NCBI GenBank assembly: GCA_036642795.1
Contig: JAVXTH010000021.1
Location: 1 to 22,902, forward strand
DNA length: 22,902 nt
Reading direction: 5' to 3'
DNA from: JAVXTH01 sp036642795
GTDB lineage: Bacteria; Bacillota_I; Bacilli_A; Erysipelotrichales; Erysipelotrichaceae
Part shown: in pieces, positions 7,560 to 15,331 of the stretch
Layout of the letters: every line of letters begins with the position of its first letter
Position numbering within the stretch: the first letter of the stretch is position 1
The notes under the pieces: model-generated
Databases searched by the model: none
The model's input: only the letters and a program-made list of their open reading frames with translations
What the model was told of the DNA's origin: nothing
Made by a program: the position numbers and the translations under genes

Positions 7560-8375
7560 ATGAAATTAGAACATATCTTAGATGATATCTTTAAAAATGC
7601 TCCCTATCAAATCGAAGAAAGTGGTAAAGGACTAACCAACCACAATCTTTTATGTACCTGTCTTGGGAAGCAATATATGATTCGTATTCCACATGAAGAT
7701 AGTGAACACATTGTGGATCGTGATCATGAAGCAAAGGCACTGAGCTTGATTAAAAACAAAGGCTTAGATGTTGAGGAACTCTATTTTAATCAAGATAATG
7801 GCATTCGCATTACTAAATATCATAGTGATTTACAGGAATATGAAACATGTAATGATCCAAATAAAATAGAAAAAGTAGCGCATTTAATGCGTAAGTTACA
7901 TGATTTAAAAGGATCCATTGGTGAGTCCTTTGATCCAATCAAACGCTTCGAACAATATTCAAGTCATATAAAACAACCAATTTATGATTGTACACCTTTT
8001 AAAGTAGTGATCGAACAAGTAAGGAATATGAAACATCATGAAATCTTATGTCATAATGATTGGGTGAGTGGAAATATTTTGTTTGGTAAGAATCAAACTT
8101 ATTTAATTGATTATGAATATGCAGCCGATAACGATCCCTTATTTGATGTTATGAGTTTCTTCTCTGAAAATCAAATTGTTGATGAAACCTTACGCCATCG
8201 TTTCTATAAAATATATTTTAAAAATGAAACAATTCCCTACCAAGCCTTAGCTATTTGGGAAAACTTTCAAAACTTATTATGGTGTACCTGGGCAATGATG
8301 ATGTATGAATCTCGTCACGAGATTGTTTATAAAGAAATTGCGACTTGGAAATATGAAGCCTTGCTTAAAAAATAA
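7560..8375 (+). CDS. Choline/ethanolamine kinase-like phosphotransferase (APH superfamily)
   Basis: 271-residue small-molecule kinase. The catalytic loop is LCHNDWVSGNILF (HxD plus Asn), followed by the metal-binding IDYEYA about 20 residues on. The N-terminal GLTNHNLLC and YMIRIPHEDSEHIVDRDHEA segments match bacterial choline kinases of the LicA type. Those kinases phosphorylate choline or a related amino alcohol for cell-surface decoration; aminoglycoside-type substrates are less likely given the NHN and DRDHE blocks. I start at ATG 7560 after GGTGAT, not at the upstream ATG at 7491, whose extra 23 residues lie over the divergent promoter. No licB/licC/licD neighbours are present, so the substrate stays open. 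Confidence 0.75.
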   Translation: MKLEHILDDIFKNAPYQIEESGKGLTNHNLLCTCLGKQYMIRIPHEDSEHIVDRDHEAKALSLIKNKGLDVEELYFNQDNGIRITKYHSDLQEYETCNDPNKIEKVAHLMRKLHDLKGSIGESFDPIKRFEQYSSHIKQPIYDCTPFKVVIEQVRNMKHHEILCHNDWVSGNILFGKNQTYLIDYEYAADNDPLFDVMSFFSENQIVDETLRHRFYKIYFKNETIPYQALAIWENFQNLLWCTWAMMMYESRHEIVYKEIATWKYEALLKK

Positions 8376-8380
8376 GCAAA

Positions 8381-8406
8381 TAAAAAGACAGCTAATAAAC
8401 TGTCTT
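8381..8406 (-). terminator. Terminator of the 81-aa membrane protein gene, possibly bidirectional
   Basis: A 7-bp stem (8385-8391 with 8400-8406), 8-nt loop; on the minus strand it is followed by TTTTTATTT. The minus-strand stop codon lies directly beside it. The plus side has only a short T-rich run, so it may stop the kinase transcript less well. Confidence 0.7.
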
Positions 8407-8407
8407 A

Positions 8408-8653
8408 TTATCCCATTAATTGATAAACAACGGCAACCGCAATAACGATAACACCCATTAGGATATTAACTGACATTTCTTTTTTATTTTCTTCACGATA
8501 AGCAAATAAAGCCATTGAGAAGAAATTAAAACCAAGTAAGCCAATTAAAATAGGTAATCCAGCTGAATAAGTAATTACATGTGTCATACACATAACCGCA
8601 ATAACGATTCCTAGTACTCCTAAAATAAATCTTGAACGTTCTTTTTGACTCAC
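8408..8653 (-). CDS. Small three-helix membrane protein, unrecognised
   Basis: 81 residues with a short basic N-terminus (SQKERSR), then three hydrophobic segments (about 8-26, 30-50 and 62-79) with a charged loop YREENKKE between the last two. I chose the GTG at 8653, 8 nt after GGAGG. The in-frame ATG at 8659 is only 2 nt from that site, and the ATG at 8668 lies upstream of it. It is monocistronic between two plus-strand genes with its own promoter and terminator. No family recognised. Confidence 0.65.
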   Translation of the reverse strand: MSQKERSRFILGVLGIVIAVMCMTHVITYSAGLPILIGLLGFNFFSMALFAYREENKKEMSVNILMGVIVIAVAVVYQLMG

Positions 8654-8685
8654 AAACATTACCTCCATCTAAATCTTACTTTCAA

Positions 8686-8711
8686 ATTATAACATTTACC
8701 TAAAGTAAATG
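8686..8711 (-). promoter_or_regulatory. Extended -10 promoter with a 19-bp palindrome in its spacer
   Basis: The minus strand has TGT then TATAAT (8691-8686), an extended -10 with only a poor -35. Directly upstream, at 8693-8711, lies the perfect inverted repeat CATTTAC-N5-GTAAATG. A protein bound there would sit between the -35 and -10 positions, so the palindrome is a candidate operator for the small membrane gene and perhaps for the divergent methyltransferase. Confidence 0.5.
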
Positions 8712-8748
8712 CTATTCAAAATATTCAAATCAGAAAGGAAATACAATC

Positions 8749-9486
8749 ATGGAACAAATAAAATACAAAGGCAAGGAATTATTATCTTTATATAAAGATA
8801 ATCCGGAAGCATTCCATCAATATTTAAAAGTTAATAAACTGACTTATGATTATTTAAATCATGAAGATTTTAGAATTCTTCAAGATGATTCAATGTTTCA
8901 TTTTAATAGTGATACAGCACATCTTGCCCATTTTATGAAAATTAAAACAAGTGATGATGTCTTAGATATCGGTACAAATAATGGAGCCCTTTTGCTTTAC
9001 GCAGCGCGTTTCACAAAGAAGCGTTTAGTTGGGGTTGAAATTCAAGAAAAAGCCGCTCAATTAGCACAAATTAATATGGAAATGCATGAAATTGAAGATT
9101 TTAATATTGTTACTTGTGATATAAAAGATTATCCAAAGGATCAATTCAATGTGATTATTTGTAATCCTCCTTACTTTAAATTAAGTGAACAAATCATTGA
9201 GCCAACTTCAAAACAAATTGCTCGCCATGAATTATATTTAGATCTTGATACTTTACTTAAACAATTTGATCGTTTATGTAACGATGGTGGTCGGATCTAC
9301 TTTGTTCATCGTGGGGATCGCTTGGCTGAAATTATTGAGAAATTACATAAATTACATCTGGAAGTAAAGATGCTTCAAATTATTTATGATGAAAATAAAG
9401 AAGAAGCTCGTGGTATTTTAATTGAAGCAATCAAACAAGCAAAACCAGGGATTAAGATTCTTAAGCCAATCATCAATCAAAGATAA
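8749..9486 (+). CDS. TrmN6-like tRNA1(Val) adenine-37 N6-methyltransferase
   Basis: 245-residue class I SAM-dependent methyltransferase. Motif I is VLDIGTNNGAL (71-81), the acidic end of strand 2 is VGVEIQE (94-100), and motif IV is NPPYF (139-143), typical of N6-adenine methylation. The segment FRILQDDSMFHFNSDTAHLAHF (41-62) is the pre-motif of the YfiC/TrmN6 group that modifies A37 of valine tRNA. YabB in Bacillus is the nearest named relative I recognise. Roughly 35 residues precede that conserved block. The start follows AGAAAGGA at a rather long spacing; no better start is seen. Substrate assignment rests on family resemblance only. Confidence 0.8.
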   Translation: MEQIKYKGKELLSLYKDNPEAFHQYLKVNKLTYDYLNHEDFRILQDDSMFHFNSDTAHLAHFMKIKTSDDVLDIGTNNGALLLYAARFTKKRLVGVEIQEKAAQLAQINMEMHEIEDFNIVTCDIKDYPKDQFNVIICNPPYFKLSEQIIEPTSKQIARHELYLDLDTLLKQFDRLCNDGGRIYFVHRGDRLAEIIEKLHKLHLEVKMLQIIYDENKEEARGILIEAIKQAKPGIKILKPIINQR

Positions 9487-9507
9487 AAAAACACGCAATG
9501 GCGTGTT
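9484..9507 (-). terminator. Terminator of ribU
   Basis: A GC-rich 7-bp stem (9490-9496 with 9501-9507) and 4-nt loop; on the minus strand a run of seven T follows. It overlaps the ribU stop codon and lies right after the methyltransferase stop, with no T tract on the plus side. Confidence 0.85.
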
Positions 9508-10111
9508 AATGATGAAGAATTGGGGAAATCCGTTTATAAACTAATAATACAATAATCGATGATAATACTCCTTTAATCAAATTAAAAGGTACGGTAATAA
9601 TAATCACGAAACTCAATAATGAGTTAATCGATGGATTAATCATTTGACCTGCTTGAATGATTTGTTCAATCGGCATTCCGACTTTTCCATAGATTGGTAA
9701 GACAACAAATAAATTTGTTAAGGCACCAACAACAATTAATGAAATACAACCAACGACTAAACCGATCATTGCGGTTTTCTTTGTCTTATGTTTGCGATAA
9801 ATGATGCAGGCTGGTAGAACAAAGGAACAACCCATAATAAAGTTAGCCAGTTCGCCAATCCCAAAGGTCATCGTACCATTGATAAGAAGATTTAATAGAA
9901 TCTTAAAGGCTTCAATCATAACGGCAGCCCAAGGACCTAATGCGAAACCACCAATCATCACAACTACTTCATCTAAGCCTAGTTTATAGAAAGATGGCGC
10001 AATTGGTAAGGGGATCTCAAACAGCATTACAATAACCGCTAAGGCTGCTAGGATTGCGATTTTCGCAATTCGTTTCGTGGTGAATCTGTTTGTTGAATTC
10101 GCTTCTGACAT
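9506..10111 (-). CDS. ribU: Riboflavin ECF transporter S-component RibU
   Basis: Membrane substrate-capture subunit that, with the shared ECF energising module (EcfA, EcfA', EcfT, encoded elsewhere), imports riboflavin. The 201-residue protein has about six hydrophobic segments. It shows family features: KIAILAALAVIVM at the start of helix 1 (the AxxxA face that contacts EcfT), the short loop FEIPLPIAPSFYKLGLDEV, and GPWAAVMIEAFKILL. The leader contains an FMN riboswitch, which independently supports riboflavin as substrate. The start follows AAGGAGG. It is a single-gene transcript ending at a strong terminator. Confidence 0.95.
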   Translation of the reverse strand: MSEANSTNRFTTKRIAKIAILAALAVIVMLFEIPLPIAPSFYKLGLDEVVVMIGGFALGPWAAVMIEAFKILLNLLINGTMTFGIGELANFIMGCSFVLPACIIYRKHKTKKTAMIGLVVGCISLIVVGALTNLFVVLPIYGKVGMPIEQIIQAGQMINPSINSLLSFVIIITVPFNLIKGVLSSIIVLLVYKRISPILHH

Positions 10112-10153
10112 AAAATTACCTCCTTGTTATATCAGTTTTATTTCACTAAAAAG

Positions 10154-10184
10154 CAAAATAAAAAGGCTTTTCAACAAAACCTTT
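10154..10184 (-). terminator. Terminator of the FMN riboswitch expression platform
   Basis: On the minus strand arms at 10184-10176 and 10171-10162 pair as AAAGG-TTTT with AAAA-G-CCTTT (one bulged G), with a 4-nt loop, followed by TTTTTATTTT. It stands between the aptamer and the ribU ribosome site, so FMN binding should end transcription here. Confidence 0.8.
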
Positions 10185-10206
10185 AGGGATAATAAAAATA
10201 AATCAC

Positions 10207-10314
10207 AACTTCTTCTATCCAGACTTTACTGTCGCCACTGGAATTTAACCAGTTCCTGCATCTTGTGCTCGCGGGGTATACCGCCGATTGGGAATCTCAC
10301 CCGACCCTGAAGTT
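10207..10314 (-). promoter_or_regulatory. FMN riboswitch (RFN element)
   Basis: Closing stem P1 is AACTTC (10314-10309) with GAAGTT (10212-10207). Conserved RFN blocks follow in order on the minus strand: AGGGTCGGGTGAGATTCCC, CGGCGGTATACCCCGCGAGC, a variable CAGGAACTGG arm with GGTTAAATTCCAGTGG, and GACAGTAAAGTCTGGAT. All the known junction sequences are present, so the aptamer looks functional. Binding of FMN would favour the terminator downstream and shut off ribU. Confidence 0.96.
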
Positions 10315-10326
10315 TTTGTCTTGTTA

Positions 10327-10355
10327 AATATATCAAATTCTAAGCCATTCGTCAA
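10327..10355 (-). promoter_or_regulatory. Promoter of the FMN riboswitch-ribU transcript
   Basis: The minus strand reads TTGACG (10355-10350), 17 bp, TATATT (10332-10327). The predicted start near 10320 is a few bases before the riboswitch P1 stem. Confidence 0.75.
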
Positions 10356-10363
10356 TGAATTTA

Positions 10364-10393
10364 ATGGCAAAAAGTTTCATTCTATATTATAAT
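10364..10393 (+). promoter_or_regulatory. Promoter of the 197-aa membrane protein gene
   Basis: Perfect TATAAT at 10388-10393, with a partial -35 ATGGCA (10364-10369) 18 bp upstream. Transcription would begin near 10400, before the AGGAGG at 10404-10409. It lies back-to-back with the ribU promoter. Confidence 0.6.
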
Positions 10394-10415
10394 AGCCTTT
10401 GCTAGGAGGTTGTTT

Positions 10416-11009
10416 ATGAAAGATAAAACGGATTTAAATAAATTAAAAATAATGTTCTATTTTTTCGCAATCTTACTTCCTATCTCAGCCTTATTACTTG
10501 CTTCACAAAATTCAGTTGAGTTTATTAATTTTTCTTATATTGGAAATACTATGGAAAAACGTTTTCTTTTAATGTTATGGGGATTTTCAAGTTTTGCTTG
10601 CTTCTTTCTTGGAAGTCTTTATTTATATAAATTATGTAATTTTAATAATAAAAAAAATCTATTCTTTACCTTTATCGCTTGCCTCATGATGTTTTTAAGT
10701 ACACTAATTCCCTACTTACCAAAAGATTTTCCTTTCTTATCTTTCTTACATTTATTTTTATCGTTTGGTTCGACTTTACTATATGTCATAACCTTCTATA
10801 TGTTCATCTATTCCTTAATCTTATATGATCCCCTTATTTATGAAAAAGCCAATGGCTACTACACAATGATTGTTTTTGCCTGTGTTGGTGTCATTATGAT
10901 TTATGGTGGTGTGAATTCATTAAGTGAAATGATGTTTACCATTCTATTACCATTATTTCAAGTAATCTTAGCTCGAAGTATTGTCGCAAAAGAAAAAGCA
11001 GTTCATTAA
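10416..11009 (+). CDS. Six-helix membrane protein, unrecognised
   Basis: 197 residues, nearly all membrane-embedded, with about six hydrophobic segments and few charges outside the termini. The start is the ATG at 10416, 6 nt after AGGAGG; a TTG two codons earlier abuts the ribosome site. Nothing in the loops suggests a catalytic motif, and I recognise no family. It is a lone gene, convergent with the ABC/GntR operon. Its stop codon lies inside the shared terminator hairpin and overlaps the end of the gntR gene by 4 nt. Confidence 0.7.
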   Translation: MKDKTDLNKLKIMFYFFAILLPISALLLASQNSVEFINFSYIGNTMEKRFLLMLWGFSSFACFFLGSLYLYKLCNFNNKKNLFFTFIACLMMFLSTLIPYLPKDFPFLSFLHLFLSFGSTLLYVITFYMFIYSLILYDPLIYEKANGYYTMIVFACVGVIMIYGGVNSLSEMMFTILLPLFQVILARSIVAKEKAVH

Positions 11010-11017
11010 CTGCTTTT
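10994..11017. terminator. Shared terminator of two convergent genes
   Basis: A perfect 10-bp stem (10994-11003 with 11008-11017) and a CATT loop, with T runs in both directions. Both stop codons (plus at 11007-11009, minus at 11006-11008) lie at the loop, so the last codons of both genes double as terminator stem. Confidence 0.85.
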
Positions 11018-11371
11018 CATTTCATCTTTCATAAGTTCCAATATTTCATTATCTTTAAAGCCTGCATCTTTTAATTCTTTTAAGAGATGTTTTACTTTGC
11101 TTTTTACTTCATTCTTTTTTAAACTAGCGATTAAATCCTGATCATCACTTATATAACGTCCTGCGGTGCGATTTTCAGTTCTTAATAGCTTACTTCTTTC
11201 TAATTCTACTAATGCTCTTTGTACCGTATTAGGATTCACCCCAAACTTAACACCTAATTCACGAACAGATGGAATCTTACTACCTGGTTGATATTCACCA
11301 TTTAATATATTTGCTTTAAATATATCGATGATCTGTAAGTAAATAGGGATATTCGAATCGAACTTATCCAT
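11006..11371 (-). CDS. YtrA-type GntR family repressor
   Basis: 121-residue transcription regulator. Residues 8-75 are the GntR winged helix: IPIYLQIIDIFKANIL, then IPSVRELGVKFGVNPNTVQRALVELE as the recognition helices and LLRTENRTAGRYIS as the wing. The C-terminus is a short dimerisation tail of about 45 residues, as in the YtrA subgroup, which controls ABC transporters in the same operon. It follows the permease stop by one base with only a weak ribosome site, so it is probably translated by coupling. Here the regulator is the last gene; in ytr operons it is usually first. The palindrome at 12884-12903 is its likely operator, giving autoregulation. Confidence 0.93.
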   Translation of the reverse strand: MDKFDSNIPIYLQIIDIFKANILNGEYQPGSKIPSVRELGVKFGVNPNTVQRALVELERSKLLRTENRTAGRYISDDQDLIASLKKNEVKSKVKHLLKELKDAGFKDNEILELMKDEMKSS

Positions 11372-11372
11372 A

Positions 11373-12152
11373 TTATTCTACTTCCATTTTTTTATCAATT
11401 AAATATTTTGTTATGAAATAATACAAGCAAGCAAAGCCAACATTAACTAATATAGAAACTACATTAGAAGCTCTTTCTGCTACCATGGTAGTTGCAATCG
11501 ATACATTTGATAACATCATTGGATTGATTTGATCTACATTTGAAAATAAGAAACTTCTTAAAAGAGAAATTCCAAAATATAAGGTAACACCAACAAAACC
11601 ACGATAGCGACTTACATATTTTGTATGCGTAAAAGATATAATTGCATAAATCAAGAAGATTGTTTCAAATAAGCTAGATACCAAAAAGAAAAGTGAAATC
11701 AATGCATCAACGATATAACCATTTCGATACATTGGTGAATTACTTAGGGCTTCAAATGCTTCCCGGATATTTTCTAATGGATTGGGTAAATGAGGAAGAA
11801 AGAGAATTAATAAACTGATTGCCACAATCCCAAAAGATAATAGAATCCAAGCAAAAGCAACAATCGATTTTGACACTAATAATTGATTCGTAGTTACTGG
11901 TAGCGTATGCGTTAGATAAGCACTCTTACCATACATAGAATTTTGATAACTTTTAAGAATATTCACAAAAGTGAAAACTGAAATTACCGTTATTAAAATA
12001 GTATAAATTATAATAATCATTACATCAAACTTTCCATATTCTTCACTAATTCTAAACGACAGTATCGTTGCGACTGCTAATAAGATTGAATACAGAAATA
12101 AATAACTTCGATACGTACTTTTAAATTCGAATTTCATTAATTTTCCTAACAT
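11373..12152 (-). CDS. ABC-2-type transporter permease
   Basis: 259-residue membrane protein with six hydrophobic segments. It opens MLGKLMKFEFKSTYRSYLF, the amphipathic entry helix typical of ABC-2 permeases such as those beside YtrA regulators. A conserved-looking turn SMYGKSAYLTHTLPVT sits between helices 2 and 3. It pairs with the ATPase gene, whose end it overlaps by 7 nt (start codon after GGGAGG). Such transporters usually export antimicrobial peptides or lipid-like compounds, or respond to cell-wall stress. The substrate here is unknown. Confidence 0.88.
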   Translation of the reverse strand: MLGKLMKFEFKSTYRSYLFLYSILLAVATILSFRISEEYGKFDVMIIIIYTILITVISVFTFVNILKSYQNSMYGKSAYLTHTLPVTTNQLLVSKSIVAFAWILLSFGIVAISLLILFLPHLPNPLENIREAFEALSNSPMYRNGYIVDALISLFFLVSSLFETIFLIYAIISFTHTKYVSRYRGFVGVTLYFGISLLRSFLFSNVDQINPMMLSNVSIATTMVAERASNVVSILVNVGFACLYYFITKYLIDKKMEVE

Positions 12153-12844
12153 TTGAATACCTCCCGAAACATTTCATCAATCGATTGATTATTTTTACTT
12201 CTCAGTGTTTCCACATCATCATTTAAAACAACTTTTCCTTCTTTCAAAAAGATGACGGAATCAAAGATACGTTCAATATCAGCAATTAAATGAGTTGCGA
12301 TTAGAATTGTTTGTTCTTCACTATAATTGTTTAATATCGTATCAAGAATCACATCACGTGCTGCTGGATCAACACCACCAATTGGTTCATCAAGAACAAT
12401 TAATTTAGCTTTTCGTGACATTACTAGGGCTAATTGAAACTTTTCTTTTGTTCCCTTTGACAATGTTTTAATGCGCATTTTTTCTTCAATTGAAAAACGC
12501 TCCATCATTTGCTTCGCAAGGTTTATATCAAAGTCTTGATACATCGTAGTAAAAATAGCTAAAGCATCTTTCACAAGCATCCAATCCGCAAAATAAGGTT
12601 CATCTGGTAAATAGGAAACAACGGCTTTTGTTTCCGCTCCAATTGATTTTCCATCAATTAGAACACAACCTTCATAATCTTTTAATAAGCCATTCATTAT
12701 TTTAATTAAAGTGGTTTTACCACTACCATTTGGACCTAATAAACCAATAATTTTACCTTTACCTAAATTTAAATCAACATCAATTAATGCATTTTGTTTT
12801 CCGAATTTTTTACTTAAGCCTTGAATCTTTACTAAATCATCCAT
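12146..12844 (-). CDS. ABC transporter ATP-binding subunit
   Basis: 232-residue nucleotide-binding domain. Walker A is GPNGSGKTT (38-46), the signature is LSKGTKEKFQLAL (128-140, a variant LSKGT in place of LSGGQ, common in ABC-2 exporters), Walker B is LIVLDEP (148-154), and the switch histidine lies in ATHLIADIE. The start is the ATG at 12844 after GGAGGTAATT; the longer frame to 12880 runs into the operator. First gene of the operon with the permease and the GntR repressor, so its expression should be directly controlled at 12884-12903. Confidence 0.94.
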   Translation of the reverse strand: MDDLVKIQGLSKKFGKQNALIDVDLNLGKGKIIGLLGPNGSGKTTLIKIMNGLLKDYEGCVLIDGKSIGAETKAVVSYLPDEPYFADWMLVKDALAIFTTMYQDFDINLAKQMMERFSIEEKMRIKTLSKGTKEKFQLALVMSRKAKLIVLDEPIGGVDPAARDVILDTILNNYSEEQTILIATHLIADIERIFDSVIFLKEGKVVLNDDVETLRSKNNQSIDEMFREVFKC

Positions 12845-12883
12845 AATTACCTCCATTTGATTAACAAGTGTCATTCGCACTAC

Positions 12884-12903
12884 TGTATTAAGTACCTAAT
12901 ACA
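12884..12903. promoter_or_regulatory. Probable operator of the YtrA-type GntR repressor
   Basis: TGTATTA-AGTACC-TAATACA: 7-bp perfect inverted arms around a GTAC core, so only one of the ten base pairs is mismatched. It begins at the base next to the -10 box and covers the transcription start, which is where a repressor would block initiation. Similar palindromes are described for YtrA-group regulators; the binding here is inferred. Confidence 0.8.
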
Positions 12904-12931
12904 ATAATACACGATTAAAATTAATTGTCAA
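12904..12931 (-). promoter_or_regulatory. Promoter of the ABC-GntR operon
   Basis: Perfect TTGACA (12931-12926), 16 bp, TATTAT (12909-12904). The -35 box directly follows the T tract of the upstream terminator, so the two signals share no spare sequence. Confidence 0.85.
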
Positions 12932-12932
12932 T

Positions 12933-12957
12933 AAAAAACGTGGAAATTAATCCACGT
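12933..12957 (-). terminator. Terminator of the amino acid ABC transporter operon
   Basis: The minus strand forms ACGTGGA (12957-12951) with TCCACGT (12944-12938) around a 6-nt loop, followed by T-rich sequence. It starts 4 nt after the ATPase stop codon. Confidence 0.88.
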
Positions 12958-12961
12958 CTTT

Positions 12962-13696
12962 TTAATTATTTCTAAAACGAGCTAAGAACTCTTTGGTTCT
13001 CTCTGCTTTTGGATGTTCGAATAATTCTTCTGGAGTTCCCTCCTCGGCAATGATTCCTTTATCCATAAAGACAACACGATCACTTACATCATGAGCAAAT
13101 TCCATTTCATGAGTAACAATAATCATTGTCATTCCTTCTTTGCTTAAATTCTTCATTACTTTTAATACATCCCCAACCATTTCAGGATCTAAAGCACTGG
13201 TTGGTTCATCAAACAATAATATTTCAGGGTCCATACACAAAGCTCTAGCAATCGCTACACGCTGTTTCTGTCCACCCGACAGTGTAACACTAGGTGCATG
13301 GGCAAACTCTTCCATACCGACCTGTGTTAAGTGCTCCATTGCTTTCTTTTCGCTTTCTGCTTTTGAACGCTTTAATACTTTTATTTGACCAATCGTACAG
13401 TTATCCATAACATTCATATTATTAAATAAGTTAAAGGATTGAAACACCATACCGACTTTAGCTCGGTGTTGATTTACATCAATTTTACCGGCAAGAATGT
13501 TGTTATCGTGATACCAAATCTCTCCCCCATCCGGAATTTCTAATAGATTGATACAACGAAGTAAGGTAGATTTACCACTACCACTTGTTCCAATTACACA
13601 AATTGTTTCTTTCTCATCAATATGGAAATTAATATCATTTAGTACTTGAAGATCATCAAAGTGCTTCTCCAAGTGATTAATTGTCATGATACTCAT
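12962..13696 (-). CDS. Amino acid ABC transporter ATPase, GlnQ/HisP type (probable lysine uptake)
   Basis: 244-residue nucleotide-binding subunit of a polar amino acid importer. Walker A is GTSGSGKST (36-44), the Q-loop glutamine is in VFQSFNLF (84-91), the signature is LSGGQKQRV (139-147), Walker B is ILLFDEPTSALD (159-170), and the switch histidine is in IIVTHEMEFA. The start codon overlaps the stop of the fusion permease gene by 4 nt (ATGA) and follows AGGAGG, so the two are translationally coupled. Sequence alone cannot separate glutamine, arginine and lysine systems; the lysine riboswitch in the shared leader makes lysine the best guess. Confidence 0.94.
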   Translation of the reverse strand: MSIMTINHLEKHFDDLQVLNDINFHIDEKETICVIGTSGSGKSTLLRCINLLEIPDGGEIWYHDNNILAGKIDVNQHRAKVGMVFQSFNLFNNMNVMDNCTIGQIKVLKRSKAESEKKAMEHLTQVGMEEFAHAPSVTLSGGQKQRVAIARALCMDPEILLFDEPTSALDPEMVGDVLKVMKNLSKEGMTMIIVTHEMEFAHDVSDRVVFMDKGIIAEEGTPEELFEHPKAERTKEFLARFRNN

Positions 13697-15249
13697 TTGC
13701 TTTCCTCCTTGCTTACCATTTTAGGTGTTTTGCGTGTATTCATTCGTTTTTCAATATACGCTAAGATACGCGTCGTAGGGAACGTTAAGCATAAATAGAT
13801 TAACGCAACGACGAAGTATGCAGGAACAAAGGCATAAAGTGAACCAGCAACACTACTTGCTTGGTAGAATAATTCCGTAACTGCAATTACATTTAATACC
13901 GAAGAATCCTTGATATTAATTACAAACTCATTACCAATCGATGGGAATGAATTACGAATTGCTTGTGGAATAATGACATGCGTCATCGTTTGAATGGAAG
14001 ACATACCAATCGAACGTGCTGCTTCTGATTGTCCATCATCCACCGATTGAATACCACTACGAACAATTTCAGCCATATAAGCACCGGTGTTAATCGTAAT
14101 AACAAAGATACCTGCAACAAATGGATCCCAATTAAATACCGAACGTCCTGCATAGAAGATGAAGGCACCTTGAACCATCATTGGTGTTCCACGGAATACT
14201 TCAACATATATACTGATTAAGACACTCGTAATTCGTTTCCAACACTTTGTGAAGAAGGAATCACGTGCTTCTACTTTAATTGCTTTTAAAGCACCGACGA
14301 ATAAACCAATTAATAATCCAAAAACTGTACCAAAGAAAGCAAGGATTAAAGTTGACTTAATACCATCAAGAAATAATGGTCCATAGGTTTGAACAATTTG
14401 ACCTGCCGCAACAAATAAATTACTGGACAAATCAACAATTGTTGCCGGAATACGATCAATTGCATCTTGCATCATTGCTTTACGTTCTTTTTTACTAATC
14501 GTATCCAATGCTTTTTGAATATCATTTAATAGTTGAGGATTATCTTTATTAACTGCAATGGATACGGAGGTATCGGTTAAATTAATATCAAAGCCTTTTC
14601 CTTTATCAAATTCAATATAAGTCAAATCTGGATTGGTTGATATAATACCACCAGCAACTGGTAATTCAGCCGTAATGGCATCGACTAATCCTTCATTTAA
14701 TTGCATGACCATCGCAGGATAGTCTTTTAATGCTTTCGCATGTTTAACATTAGGAATTTGATCAATTACCGTATCATATAATGTATTTAATTGACCTAAT
14801 ACTTTATGATTACTAAAATCACCTAAGACTTTCGCTTTCGCAAGTTTATCATCTTTACGAACAATCATAACCATGTCCGATTCATAATACGGAGTTGTGA
14901 AACTAACTCTTTGACGACGATCCATCGTATCCGTCATACCGGCGATTACCGCATCAATTACGTTTGCCTGAAGAGCTGGTTCTAAACCATCCCAAGACAT
15001 TTTTTTAATCACAACTTTTTTATCTAACTTCTCAGCGATTTTACGAGCGATTGCGACATCATATCCATCACAATACCCACTTTCAAGCTGCACAGCAGTA
15101 TCGCTAGCTTCAATTTGCGTCCAGTTAAATGGGGCGTAATTACATTCCATTCCAACTGTAAATGTTTCTTGTTCCTCTTGGGCTGCATGAATTGGGGTAA
15201 TACCCAAACATAAAACAGCCGTGATGATTAAAACAATTTTTTTAAACAT
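13693..15249 (-). CDS. Amino acid ABC transporter, fused substrate-binding protein and permease (probable lysine uptake)
   Basis: 518 residues combining two normally separate subunits. A signal peptide (FKKIVLIITAVLCLGITPIHA, cut near residue 22-23) exports the solute-binding domain, about residues 28-268, which shows YAPFNW, YDVAIARKIAEKL, and MTDTMDRRQRVSFTTPYYES, features of the family 3 polar amino acid binding proteins. The permease domain (about 290-505) has several helices and the EAA loop EAARSIGMSSIQTMTHVIIPQA that docks on the ATPase. This fused form is well known in Firmicutes. First gene of the operon with the ATPase. A lysine riboswitch in its leader implies repression when lysine is plentiful. 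Confidence 0.94.
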   Translation of the reverse strand: MFKKIVLIITAVLCLGITPIHAAQEEQETFTVGMECNYAPFNWTQIEASDTAVQLESGYCDGYDVAIARKIAEKLDKKVVIKKMSWDGLEPALQANVIDAVIAGMTDTMDRRQRVSFTTPYYESDMVMIVRKDDKLAKAKVLGDFSNHKVLGQLNTLYDTVIDQIPNVKHAKALKDYPAMVMQLNEGLVDAITAELPVAGGIISTNPDLTYIEFDKGKGFDINLTDTSVSIAVNKDNPQLLNDIQKALDTISKKERKAMMQDAIDRIPATIVDLSSNLFVAAGQIVQTYGPLFLDGIKSTLILAFFGTVFGLLIGLFVGALKAIKVEARDSFFTKCWKRITSVLISIYVEVFRGTPMMVQGAFIFYAGRSVFNWDPFVAGIFVITINTGAYMAEIVRSGIQSVDDGQSEAARSIGMSSIQTMTHVIIPQAIRNSFPSIGNEFVINIKDSSVLNVIAVTELFYQASSVAGSLYAFVPAYFVVALIYLCLTFPTTRILAYIEKRMNTRKTPKMVSKEESK

Positions 15250-15331
15250 GATAGTTTCTTACCTTCACCTTTCATAAATTTTGACTACACTAATATTCGT
15301 ATTGCCTCATTTACATCCCCTCTTTCCCAAA

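Noticed and set aside
10077..10310. 77-codon plus-strand ORF
   Set aside because: It covers the FMN aptamer and the start of ribU on the opposite strand; the RNA element explains the sequence.
13983..14220. Short ORFs on both strands inside the transporter gene
   Set aside because: They are shadows of the permease domain in other frames, with no ribosome sites.
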